From contig CM055823.1 in NCBI GenBank assembly GCA_029582265.1, forward strand, positions 23,881,290 through 23,945,289: a stretch of DNA of 64,000 bases. The letters run 5' to 3'. Positions 54,101 through 61,113 of the stretch are shown here, piece by piece. A program made the translations under genes and the position numbers. The notes under the pieces were generated by a model, which made no database searches, was not told the origin of the DNA, and saw only the letters and a program-made list of their open reading frames with translations. Within the stretch, counting starts at the first letter, position 1. Each line of letters opens with the position of its first letter. The DNA is from Zoroaster sp. YZ-2022 (taxonomy: Eukaryota > Echinodermata > Asteroidea > Forcipulatida > Zoroasteridae).

Positions 54101-54931
54101 TCACACTCTACTCTCTGACTGCCACTCTACTCTCTGACTCACACTCTACTCTCTGACTCACACTCTACTCTCTGACTCACACTCTACTCTCTGACTCACA
54201 CTCTACTCTCTGACTCACACTCTACTCTCTGACTCACACTCTACTCTCTGACTCACACTCTACTCTCTGACTCACACTCTACTCTCTGACTCACACTCTA
54301 CTCTCTGACTCACACTCTACTCTCTGACTCACACTCTACTCTCTGACTCACACTCGACTCGATTAGACTCACACTCGACTCGATTAGACTCGACACTCGA
54401 CTCGATCAGACTCGACACTCGACTCGATCAGACTCGACACTCTGACTGACACTCTGACTGACACTCTGACTCGATCAGACTTGACTATCTGACTCACACT
54501 CGACACTAAGGACTCATAATCAAGGTTTGAAGACTTCAATACAAGTCTGGTATGCCTAAGGGGGAGGGGCCGGGGGATGGGTACAGTACACCTATAAATT
54601 CAAGATACAGTAGAAACAAATTACACCCAATCCAGTAGGTTGTATCAGGACAGATGTCCCGTCCCTCGGGAAGCCACCAGCACCAGGCAGGGTAGGCCAA
54701 GTGGACGTAGCAACGTGGAACAAGAATCTGGTCCAGAAGTGGCTGATACAGCATCAGCTGCTGGGTATCGGCAAGAAACTCCGAGAGTTCGACGGGACGC
54801 TTCTGGTGCAGCTGCACAAGCTATCACAGCGGGCGCCGGAGTTCTTCTACAGCACGCTGCGGCAGGATCTGGGATTGGATCTTGTGACTATGCTGAAGTT
54901 GACAGATGCTCTGGAGAAACTCATGATATGA
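41398..54931 (+). CDS. ARM-TIR-SAM protein, complete six-exon gene (590 aa)
   Basis: Joining 41398-42107, 44299-44522, 48564-48830, 49468-49569, 51139-51330 and 54654-54931 gives 1773 nt without a stop until TGA. All junction codons are compatible (phases 2,1,1,1,1). Residues 1-340 are helical ARM/HEAT-type repeats. Residues 363-490 are a TIR domain (KHVMISYQW, YKVWMDIEKM, ILVCMSQKY, RKIPIIPLLVEKDY, GWLGLLLGSLLYIKF). Residues 517-588 are a SAM domain (VQKWLIQHQLL, LREFDGTLLVQL, DLGLDLVTMLKL). TIR domains act as NAD+-cleaving enzymes or adaptors; SARM1 pairs the same three domain types in the order ARM-SAM-SAM-TIR. Here an ARM sensor/lock, TIR effector and C-terminal SAM oligomeriser are inferred. 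There is no signal peptide or membrane span, so the protein is presumably cytosolic. Similar TIR proteins with the WLG-LLG-LY block are expanded in invertebrate deuterostomes and molluscs (from memory). Confidence 0.88.
42389..43101 (+). mobile_element. TTAACCCTAAC element carrying a minisatellite, copy 2
   Basis: It is the same layout as 5961-6704: CTAACCCTAACC left end, the unique centre with GGTCAGTGCTTGGGTCAGTG, and about ten 44-46-bp units ending GAGTTAGGGTTAAT. Most units on the right side share an extra AT (GGTTATATGTGTAAG) absent from copy 1. Confidence 0.75.
43255..43655 (+). mobile_element. family D element in intron 1
   Basis: It runs from AAGTCTCCGGTTTCTGGTC to GACCAGAAACCAGAGG in + orientation. 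It is the inverted partner of the copy at 44561 on the other side of exon 2. Confidence 0.8.
43690..43831 (-). mobile_element. second tRNA-derived SINE type, minus strand
   Basis: The complement of GGTCGTGGGTTTGAATCCC-type B box (here GGATTCAAACCCACGACC) followed by CGAGTCGCCTGTGTAT and CGGAAAGCACCGAGTATACA. The 3' part ends CCGACGTGTGTATATATAG and GGGCAAAAATTGAATCA. Relatives lie at 49134 and 49688. Confidence 0.7.
43832..44150 (+). mobile_element. family J MITE in intron 1
   Basis: The ends are TTAACCCTCCTACTACT and TAGGGAGGGTTAA. The interior is a run of TCAAAA/TTTTGA words (GTCAAAACAGGCAGTTGAC). Its inverse copy is at 46918-47394 in intron 2. Confidence 0.75.
44299..44522 (+). CDS. ARM-TIR-SAM exon 2 (residues 237-312): ARM repeats
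   Basis: The acceptor is TTCTATTGCAG|TAATTGC. The first base completes a Cys codon split by intron 1. It encodes two ARM-like units (EEVMQGISNLALNDANKV and ELELAATLVWKLAFIPANRE). The only donor that preserves the solenoid is GTTGAAG|GCAAGC at 44523, a GC-type site with strong AG|GCAAG context. No GT donor is available before the in-frame stop 11 nt on. The exon is phase 2 to phase 1, so skipping it would break frame. Confidence 0.85.
44561..44922 (-). mobile_element. family D element in intron 2, inverted
   Basis: It runs TAGGCCAACAACAAAAAATC, CTCTGGTTTCTTGTCTCC ... GACCAGAAACCGGAGATC, TTGTTGGCC, in the orientation opposite to the copy at 43255. It starts only 39 bp after exon 2. Confidence 0.8.
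44993..45052 (+). repeat. 13-bp tandem repeat, 5 units
   Basis: ATTGGTTCATGTC is repeated about five times without change. Confidence 0.9.
45116..45608 (-). mobile_element. hAT-like MITE family G, copy 3
   Basis: It starts GGGAGCATTTTCGGATATTT and ends GGTATCCGGGTACCCAGCACAGCC. It carries AAAATGGAACCGGGTAATGA as in the copy at 14666. Confidence 0.65.
45676..46053 (-). mobile_element. tRNA-derived SINE in intron 2, minus strand
   Basis: (TAA)n tail at 45681-45705 and the family body. The tRNA head is of the variant type (ATCAGAACACAAATCCGATG and CGCTCGACCATGGCACTCC), as at 13456 and 58456. Confidence 0.85.
46253..46919. repeat. long foldback hairpin in intron 2
   Basis: The left arm (46253-46516, CTATACACCCATCGCAACTT ... 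TTCTGTAAGAACTC) is almost exactly complementary to the right arm (46662-46919, GAGTTCTTACAGAAA ... AAGTTGCGATGGGTGTATAG), with a 145-nt loop. The pre-mRNA would carry a roughly 260-bp near-perfect duplex, a potential ADAR or Dicer substrate. Confidence 0.92.
46918..47394 (-). mobile_element. family J MITE in intron 2, inverted, with a nested insert
   Basis: GGTCAAAACCAGTCAACTG ... GATTTTGACCCTTGCAATCA and AGAAGGGTTAA give the inverse of 43832-44150. A roughly 200-bp segment (about 47113-47312) with ends GGGGTGTGATTTG and CAATCACACCC is inserted in it; the intron 1 copy lacks this. Confidence 0.75.
47492..47721. mobile_element. family K MITE (TTAACCCT ends)
   Basis: TTTAACCCTACTTCACATGGAG at the left and TGATTGTAGGAGGGTTAAT at the right. 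The same left half recurs at 63920-64000, cut by the window end. Confidence 0.65.
47747..48563 (+). repeat. 43-bp minisatellite made of the exon 3 splice acceptor, about 19 units
   Basis: Each unit is CTTTGACTCAGTTCCTTATG ... CATACTATCCACAG. The end of each unit plus the start of the next (TATCCACAG|CTTTGACTCA) duplicates the real exon 3 acceptor and its first ten exon bases (48555-48573). The intron therefore ends in a ladder of about 19 near-identical 3' splice-site candidates. Minor variants are 38-42 bp and one is 47 bp (TATATATGG). Open frames of LTQFLMVLYHTIHSFDSVPY type derive from this array. Confidence 0.92.
48564..48830 (+). CDS. ARM-TIR-SAM exon 3 (residues 312-400): last ARM helix and TIR start
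   Basis: The acceptor CCACAG|CTTTGACTCAATTG joins the lone G of exon 2 to give Ala, restoring PLVEALTQLMG. An ARM-like helix follows (SLREACTGALWEITEG), then a polar linker with HCDRASSAHEGASADD and the TIR first strand KHVMISYQW. The TIR continues to YKVWMDIEKM. Glu398 of DIEKM occupies the region of the catalytic Glu in SARM1 (DVEKLEAG). The donor is AATGA|GTGAGA at 48831, phase 1. Confidence 0.85.
48831..49467 (+). other. intron 3 (phase 1)
   Basis: 637 nt, GT-AG. It contains a CATCAACCCAC-type simple tract (about 48995-49100), a fragment of the second SINE type (49134-49235, GAGTCGCCTGTGTAGT) and a fragment of family G (49295-49370). The acceptor has a strong pyrimidine tract, TTTTTGTTTCCCCAACAG. 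Confidence 0.8.
49468..49569 (+). CDS. ARM-TIR-SAM exon 4 (residues 401-435): TIR core
   Basis: Its 102 nt encode GDILVAMADAVENSA and ILVCMSQKYKDSVNTR, corresponding to the TIR helix C and strand D region. Phase 1 at both ends makes it a symmetric cassette. Donor CGCTCAG|GTAATT. Confidence 0.87.
49688..49865 (+). mobile_element. second tRNA-derived SINE type, + strand
   Basis: It has GGCTCGGTGGTTGCAAGG (A-box region), GGTCGTGGGTTTGAATCCC (B box), then CAGACAATTGGAAAGCACAG and TATGTCGGTGTAAGGGCAAA. No simple-sequence tail is seen. Confidence 0.7.
49894..50108. mobile_element. family C MITE in intron 4
   Basis: It runs from AAACAATATCGTCACGATCA to CCCTGTTGATCGTGACAAT. It is a complete short-subfamily copy. 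Confidence 0.7.
50167..50514. repeat. inverted-repeat element built of CCGTGAAAATGCC words
   Basis: CACTATGAATAACTTTACCC on the left pairs with GGGTGAAGTTATTCATAGTG on the right. The pairing continues through TGAAAATGCCCTGAAAATC/GATTTTCAGGGCATTTTCA. Confidence 0.85.
50516..50829. repeat. inverted-repeat element adjacent to the previous one
   Basis: CTTAATGCCATAAT pairs with ATTATGGCATTAAG, and inside, AGTAGTTGCATTATACCCAG pairs with CTGGGTATAATGCAACTACT. The centre TATATAAGAGAAAAAGCA/TGCATTTTTCTCTTATATA closes the hairpin. Arms are roughly 130 bp. Confidence 0.85.
51139..51330 (+). CDS. ARM-TIR-SAM exon 5 (residues 435-498): TIR C-terminal half
   Basis: It encodes EASYARQRKIPIIPLLVEKD and GWLGLLLGSLLYIKF. 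The latter is a block shared by a family of invertebrate TIR proteins (from memory) and absent in this form from SARM1. A basic tail, RELGNRGKAKTG-like, leads to the SAM exon. It is 192 nt with phase 1 at both ends. Donor AAGACAG|GTGAGG. Confidence 0.87.
51537..51895 (+). repeat. 55-bp satellite, 6-7 units
   Basis: The unit CAGTGCAACAAGGTCGTATC ... ACATGGATTTTGCT is identical between copies. It is a hairpin: GCAACAAGGTCGTA against TACGACCCTGTTGC around TCATAGT. Confidence 0.92.
51968..52432. repeat. long foldback hairpin in intron 5
   Basis: GACATAAAACACAATAAAGG at the left pairs with CCCTTTATTGTGTTTTATGT at the right. Inside, CAATGGTTGT/ACAACCATTA, TTTCAACATGTGAATGGACA and GAGTTGATT pair with their partners. 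The centre is ACGGAAAAAG-TTATCTCAC-TTTTCCGT. Arms are over 200 bp with moderate divergence. Confidence 0.85.
52614..52972 (-). mobile_element. tRNA-Leu-derived SINE in intron 5, minus strand
   Basis: It has a (TAA)n tail at 52614-52632, a complete body and a head ending CCGCTCGGCCACGACACTCC. It is one of the best preserved copies. Confidence 0.9.
53441..54500 (+). repeat. 19-bp satellite, about 50 units
   Basis: TACTCTCTGACTCACACTC is repeated, with CTGACAC and CGACTC variants. The last 150 bp degenerate into GACTCGATTAGACTCGACAC units. It is strongly pyrimidine-rich on the transcribed strand and ends about 150 bp before exon 6. Confidence 0.93.
54654..54931 (+). CDS. ARM-TIR-SAM exon 6 (residues 499-590): SAM domain and stop
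   Basis: The acceptor TCAGGACAG|ATGTCCC gives a split Asp codon and continues VPSLGKPPAPGRVGQ, a proline-rich linker. The SAM domain follows: TWNKNLVQKWLIQHQLL, LREFDGTLLVQL, then EFFYSTLRQDLGLDLVTM and a final helix to TGA at 54929-54931. SAM domains polymerise; in SARM1 they form the octamer ring. The high GC content contrasts with its surroundings. Only 18 bp separate the stop from a hAT-type element. Confidence 0.85.
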
Positions 54932-55216
54932 AGATAATAAGGGTGTGCTTAAGCTTGGGCGGTAACATGATAATATCGAATATCGCGATACCTTTTTTAA
55001 AAATTCAATTACGATATCGAGAACCTTTTTAAGTTATCGAGATATCCGCAAATCGTGATTTAAAAAAATATATCGCAATTAAAAAAGAAATCACCATTGT
55101 GAGTCAAGTCACAAATTCCATGGAAACAAAATTAGGACTGCCTTTTCAGCTTTTGGAAAGTTCATTTACACACGATGCAAACAAATTTGCGATTTATTGT
55201 GATGCTTATAGAGGGG

Positions 55217-57083
55217 TAGGCTTGGGCGATATGTGACCGTCCACCACGAATGGGCTGTAAAGTCGCACACGTTGATTTAGCAGTACGGCTTGAAATGCAT
55301 GAAAAATCAGTCGGTTGGCCATTTTGGTATTTTTTCAGAAATGAAAAGTTTGAAATATTCTCCTTTAGTTCTGAAAATTTCAGAATTAAATTCAATTTCA
55401 AAAATCATGAAATCCACGTTTTCTTTCGGGCAATGAGTTCATAAATCTGTACAAAATGTAAGAAACTTACGAAACTGACGCGAGTTTATATGAAAGTGTA
55501 AGTAATTAGTGTAATGACTTTGATACACCATAACTTCATGTAGGAATGACTTGTGTTTGCTATCATTTTAAACCTTATGATATACTCTTTCCAAAAATAT
55601 ATGAACCTCCAAATGTGAAATTTTCAACTTCACAGCCCCTTTGTGGTGGATGGTCACATATCAATTTGTTTTCATCCACGATATATCGTCAAACGTATAT
55701 CGCGATATTCGATAATATTGCGATTATTTTTGTTTTTCACGCATGAGTGCTTTAGAGCCGGTAATGACAGGGATGTACCCGTCTACAAGCGTCACAATAA
55801 ATTGCCAGTGCTTACCTGCGAGACACGTGCAATTGCGCCGTTCACGAGTGCAACATATATGGGGCGGGTTTTCGCTACCCTAACCAGAAACAAAACTGCA
55901 CAGCTACGCGAAAATGCGAACGTAACCAGACAATTGTTTTCAGTTTGTGACATGTTCAGTCATCAACGTTTCTCAAAATAGAACTTACTCGTGAGTGCTA
56001 GTAACTTGAAAGATATTACTGGTGTACGAACAATCACTTAATCATGTTTTACAATCCGCCATCTTGAAACTAAGTGTATGTAACCGATCACAAAGTTCGG
56101 TTTATGTTTGGTCAGAACCATGTCATCGCAGCACAACCGAACTTGCGAAAACGCTTAACCAATGACCAAAGCCCAAGCATGTTTCTGGTTACGGTCGCAA
56201 AAACGCACCCATCGCCATTGGCAAATCGTTTGCATAATAATTATGTGGGACGGTTACTGTGTCATGCGTCCCAATCAAATCATCAGCCCGAGTTCACGTG
56301 TTTCACGCGTTCCACGTGACCGGGTCATAGAATAAACACGTGACTAGGTTTATTCCTGCATATAGTACCGTTGAGAATAAAACCATGTGATTCAGAAAAT
56401 GTGGATTGTAGTCACACTATTTTAAATAAACGTCACATGCTTTATCACAAGAGTATGTGTATGTGTTTTGTCACACGAGACAAGAGTCCCAGTATGGTAC
56501 AACAGAATAGTGTCCTAATCCCTCAACTTTGATCGAGCCGCTGCCGATCCATGCTTTGATTTAATTCATGACTATGTGTTTTTAAGGTAACGCCCATATT
56601 CTGCATATATTTAAATGATATAATGTATGATATAATATACTCGCCTGTGGTGCGCCAGCCAGAGTCACAGACCACCATGGATAGACCATGGAGGAAGGAA
56701 AATAGACAGTGAGACGTAAACAGTGTCTCCACATTGTTAGAACAAATACCCCATTCAATCCCAACACTTAAATCAGTCTTAATAGATTTCTTTGAGTGGC
56801 AGTGGATTATTAAACAACACGCTGTCAGGCGGTTTACTACAGAAGTAGTTCGATTTTGTTTCTCACGAAAGCTGAAAAGACTTCCCTAAGTTTTTTTCCA
56901 TGGAATTTCTGGCCCAAGTGACAATCGAGGATTTTTTTTCATCGCGATATATTTTTTTCATCGCGATATATTTTTTTCATCGCGATTTGCCGACATCTCG
57001 ATGATTTCAAAAGTTCTCGACATCATAATCGCGTAAAAAAAATATCGCGATATTCGATATTATCGTGTCATCGCCCAAGCCTA
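55217..57083 (+). mobile_element. inner hAT-type family B element with perfect 8-bp duplication
   Basis: The ends are TAGGCTTGGGCGATAT and CATCGCCCAAGCCTA, flanked by TAGAGGGG at 55209-55216 and 57084-57091. It is enlarged by further insertions: a hairpin element (55230-55660) and about 1 kb of CpG-richer sequence (about 55815-56835). Neither has a recognisable gene. Confidence 0.8.
55230..55660. mobile_element. hairpin MITE nested in the hAT-type element
   Basis: ATATGTGACCGTCCACCAC at the left and GTGGTGGATGGTCACATAT at the right are its inverted ends. The next inside words, GGGCTGTAAAGT and TTCACAGCCCC, also pair. ATAT at both borders is the likely duplication. Confidence 0.7.
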
Positions 57084-57224
57084 TAGAGGGGGTACATACC
57101 TGTGGTTATCGGCTCTAAAGCAATCATGCGTGAATGAAAAAAAATAATCATGATACTATCGAAAATCACGATATATGTTTGCCGATATATCGTGGATGAA
57201 AAAAATCAGTATCGCCCAAGCTTA

Positions 57225-57475
57225 GCCAGGCTTCAAAATCGGTGCAGTGATGCGCTTTTAAATTGATACATATTAACATGTATACAGACCAGATTTTCCA
57301 TACACAAAGTATGGTGGCTAAGAGAGGCCTCACAAATCGGGCAAACATTTATGTGAAAAAGTCGTTTAAAACACAGCACGGCAGAATTAGAATTGATCCA
57401 GCAATTTTTAACATCATTTCATAAAACAAGGAAACTAAAAATGCCTATTGCGGGTCTGGAGACTTATTTTTTTGG
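57225..57475 (+). mobile_element. family D fragment
   Basis: It begins inside the family at GGCTTCAAAATCGGTGCAGT, contains TATGGTGGCTAAGAGAGGCC and ends GGGTCTGGAGACTTA. The left terminus is cut by the hAT-type element. Confidence 0.7.
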
Positions 57476-58041
57476 GGGGGGGGGGGAATCCTATTACATT
57501 AATTTATTTTTTGTATTAGCTATTTTTCTATGCATGATGTCATTAAATCTCATAAATAAAACATGTTTTTTTGTAAAGTTCTCTCTGAGTACGAGTGATT
57601 GCAAGTGACTTCGTGCGAAGTGCGGGTTTCATCGATTGAGCCAAAGATTGAATAAACACACAACAGTGAGACAGGATTACTAGTTGACGATCACTTATTT
57701 TATTAGTCACTGATGCCAAACTCATCAGTTCCTCTCTTTATCCTGATCAATCTCCGACTGACTTCTTGTTCCATCAGCAAACATATTTCACCTCTACTTA
57801 TTATTATTTTCATTCCAGAACAAAATATTATATTCTTAGAAAGATCAACTCACGCATACGCTTGCGTACGCATGCAGCTCGCGTACACATGCAGCTTAAA
57901 ACTCGTCTTATGTCACAACTCTTCAAAGATGATGTATAATTATTTGTAATTGCATTGTAGGTACATGTATCTCGGTACATAATTTTTTTCCCCTATGCTA
58001 TCATTGTATATTGTTTGTAATTCATGTTTTTCTTTGTTTCC
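57476..58041. other. no gene recognised
   Basis: No exon was found. Short CGCATACGCTTGCGTACGCATG words near 57856 form a small palindromic cluster. Confidence 0.4.
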
Positions 58042-58106
58042 GCGCCTTGAGCACCTAGCAGGGTGGATATGTGCGCGCTAAAAATCTTTATTATTATTAT
58101 TATTAG
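58042..58106 (+). mobile_element. SINE 3' end with (ATT)n tail
   Basis: GCGCCTTGAGCACCTAGCAG and GGATATGTGCGCGCTAAAAA with a TTATTATT tail correspond to the 3' end of the tRNA-derived SINEs. The rest of the element is absent. Confidence 0.6.
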
Positions 58107-58195
58107 GATTTTGGAGGATTTGGGAAGGTTACATAATATTTAATATGTAAAATTTATAATGTCACTATAGTACATGCACATTATATACTGGTGTA

Positions 58196-58450
58196 TTATA
58201 CCCATGGGCGGATCCAGAACATTTTTTAGGGGGGGGGGCTGAGAATCAAAAACAATTTTTTTTCAGTACAGTACTATTAAAGTAGGTCACCTCCTTATGT
58301 TTATCCTGCACACTGTGGGAATGGGAGTGTGTTCTCCCCTCCCCTCCCCCTCTCTCTCTTTAAAAATTTTTTTTTTTGTTAAACGATTTTAGGGGGGGGG
58401 GGCTACAGCCCCCTTAGCCCCCCCCCCCCCCCCTGGATCCGCCAATGATA
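58196..58450. mobile_element. GGGCGGATCCAG MITE with G/C tracts
   Basis: The ends are CATGGGCGGATCCAG and CTGGATCCGCCAATG. Poly-G and poly-C stretches are subterminal. It resembles in style the element at 28300 but has different ends. Confidence 0.6.
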
Positions 58451-58455
58451 CCGGT

Positions 58456-58770
58456 GTGCCATGGCCGAGTGGTCTAGCGCATCAGACTTGTGTTCTGATG
58501 GCTGAGTCGTCTGAATGTGGGTTCGAATCCCAACCGCGACCATGGTACTTGTGTCCTTGAGCAAGACGCTTCACTGTAAGGTGCTCCTCTTCACCCAGGA
58601 GTATAAATGGGTTACCTGTGAGGGTAGATGTTGATATTGTGGTTGAAAAAGCTTCTGATGCACTACGGTAGCTCGGGGCTGTATACTCCCCAGGGAGCTG
58701 AGAAAGTTTAAGGATTGATATTGGCCCAGTGACCAGGGGCAATAATGTAAAAGTGCCTTGTATCCTGCCT
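58456..58770 (+). mobile_element. tRNA-derived SINE, variant head, + strand
   Basis: The A box is TGGCCGAGTGG and the B box GGGTTCGAATCCC (close to the ideal pol III sequence). The anticodon arm CAGACTTGTGTTCTGA differs from the CAA type. The body retains CTTGTGTCCTTGAGCAAGAC and GTATACTCCCCAGGGAGCTG, and the 3' end is diverged. Confidence 0.8.
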
Positions 58771-58959
58771 TGTATGTACATGTACTTGGATTTGATGTTG
58801 TGATACAGGCTGATATATTGATACATTTACAAATTTTATCTGATAAAATTATATTTTCTGAAAGTTTTCCATTTAGTTTTCCAAGCATGGAATAAAACAT
58901 GTTTGATCCACAGTTATGTTTTGTGTAATTTCTAAGGCATTATTTGTCAGTTCATTCCC

Positions 58960-59148
58960 CCCCCCCCCCCCTCACACACACACACACACACACACCCTCA
59001 CGCACATTGATTTGTGGGGTATTCCTTTGTTCGTTCTATTATCCCTTTTCCTTATAATTCTCCTGTGGGGTACAAGATTTTCTATAGTTACCTTGTGGGG
59101 TCCAATTGTTCTATTGTGTTTTGGACCCCACAACGAATGGTGTGTACG

Positions 59149-59192
<44 letters not shown>
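58960..59192 (+). repeat. C tract and two (CA)n microsatellites
   Basis: A poly-C run and (CA)n lie at about 58957-58995, and a longer (CA)n at 59152-59192. The open frames on both strands (His-Thr and Cys-Val repeats) are artefacts. Confidence 0.9.
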
Positions 59193-59196
<4 letters not shown>

Positions 59197-60639
59197 AAAA
59201 CACTATGAAAATCCTGGTCACCCCACTGGATATAAAGACACAACTCCCATTGACTCCGGCTTTACCGTTGGGACTCGGATTTGAGGTTTGTAAGTTGGAC
59301 TGGAAGGGAAAATAACCTGTCCATTATAAACCATTTCTTTTAAAACCCTGCAAAGGTTAATAAATCTGAAGGAATTAATTCTCCATTGCAAAAATGTCTG
59401 AACATGTTTCAAATTATAATGAACAGGGGTGAGATGTGATTTGATAACAGTAAACATGAAAAAAATAATGGGTACGTAGTGGGCCTCACTGGATCTCCAT
59501 TTGGTCTAGAGGACAAAGACCCCTGAACCGCCTGGGTGTTTAATTTTGGAGGATTTTACAGACTCTCCACATCCCCACACGAACAAGAAACTAAAAGTTT
59601 ACTTCATACAGGTTGCTTCTTTGATTGGTGGCTTCTTTCAAGAAAATTTGAAGCAAAGTGAGATTTGTAAAAAAAGAAAAAAAAAAGAAGAAAAAAAAAT
59701 ATATATGAAATCAGAAAAATCCTCAGAAATTAAATCACAGTCCAGATTGATTTAGTTTTGATATGTAAAATCACCATTGGGGAGGAATCACTATGGACAA
59801 ATACTTTGCAAATATCAATACCACATGTCAGACTTCTGTCGTTGTTTAACATACATGTACATGTACGTTAGGATTATTCTCCGAAGTGAAAGACGATTAC
59901 CGTTAAAGTAGTATGCCGCCCTCTTGTGACAATTATTTTAAGATTAGCGCAAATAGCGTGCAGCACCGTAACAAGAGTTGTCAATGTCAAGATCAGGCCT
60001 AGGCCTACAACTTAGGTTGAGGGTCGCGTCATAATCATAGTCCAACAACAACGGAACAGCTTGGTGTTCGTCCATAGGACAAACACCTAATGTCTAGTTA
60101 ATATTGGTTTCCTTTAGGGTAATTACCAATGGTCAGGGATGTAGCGAAGGCATTTTCTTGGGGGGGGGGGGGGAAGCCAATTTGCTGACTGACATCAGTG
60201 GCGTAGCCAGGATTTTCAGAGTGGTGGGGGAGGAAAACATTTTTTGTGGGTAAATTTATACCGACCCAACACTAATGTGACCAGACAAATTTACTTTGTT
60301 TTTCCCTCAAAATGGACAATCTCTAGAGTCGTTTGACAGGGGAGGGGGATACTGCCACCCAAAACCACATACTAGGCCTATTACAAACAACTGATAACAA
60401 ACAACTCAGCAAATCATCACATCAGTGAATTAGAAACAATACATTTGCAGTCAGCAAACCCATAGCTCGATAGGTTTGCTGACTGAAAATTTATTCTGGA
60501 CCAACCCTTGTTCTAGCACCTTTGATAATTGAGGTTCTAAATGCCGAATGAGAACAATTATTGGGGTGTGACACCCCCCCCCTTTTTATCAAAGTTTCAT
60601 TCCCAATTTAAACAGCGCCCTCTTACGATATGACGTACA
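59193..60639. other. no gene recognised
   Basis: This holds a poly-G tract at about 60160 and a GTGGCGTAGCCAGGATTTTC element border at about 60196. No exon could be supported. Confidence 0.4.
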
Positions 60640-60806
60640 AAAGCTGTATAAATACTGTATGCACTGCCTGCCTGTCATCGCGCTAGCTATTTATTAGTAT
60701 TACTGCTGCCGTCGGTCTCCAACGAAATGTTCAAGAAATGACGTCTCTTTTACTGAGATACTGGACACGGGCTGCTTGTTATCACAGATGTACATTAAAT
60801 TTCAGG
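60640..60806 (+). promoter_or_regulatory. possible promoter and non-coding first exon
   Basis: GCTGTATAAATACTGTATG supplies a TATA-like box at about 60646-60656. About 150 bp later, AAATTTCAG|GTAATA offers a donor. No open frame is carried, so if real this is a 5' UTR exon of a gene to the right. This rests on two weak signals only. Confidence 0.2.
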
Positions 60807-61113
60807 TAATATTTTAAAATATTTATAAATATAGGGGGTAGTTTTTAAAAGGTTGATATTTGGGACGCTGCTGAAGAAATCTTGAACCAGACATTCCACA
60901 GAACCGGAAATCACAGTCACAGAATGAAATGAAACTGCATCAATATCGTGAAAAATACTTTAACTGTATTGGCCTAAATAACAGTTAAAGTTCATTAATT
61001 GCATGAAGGTAGTGGATATTATTACCATATACTTTGGAAAGAATGTAGAATACAACCACCCCGTTTCTATCCAAATATGACAAATAAATGAAATAGACAC
61101 GGGTAGACATGGT

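Larger units (their letters stand above)
51331..54653 (+). other. intron 5 (phase 1) and its repeat load
   Basis: 3323 nt, GT-AG. It contains a composite family C element (51339-52605) with a satellite and hairpin inside, a SINE (52614-52972), unique sequence without features (about 52973-53435) and a 19-bp satellite (53441-54500). The acceptor GTATCAGGACAG is weak in pyrimidines. Confidence 0.8.
54950..57224 (-). mobile_element. hAT-type family B element, split by an inner copy of the same family
   Basis: The outer left part 54950-55208 starts TAAGCTTGGGCGGTAAC. The outer right part 57092-57224 ends GTATCGCCCAAGCTTA. Without the inner insertion and its duplication it is about 400 bp, matching the intact copy at 1305-1715. 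It begins 18 bp after the TGA of the ARM-TIR-SAM gene, so the gene's 3' UTR must run into it. Confidence 0.75.

Noticed and set aside
58916..59315. Open frames around (CA)n tracts on both strands
   Set aside because: They are microsatellite translations (His-Thr, Cys-Val) without any domain.
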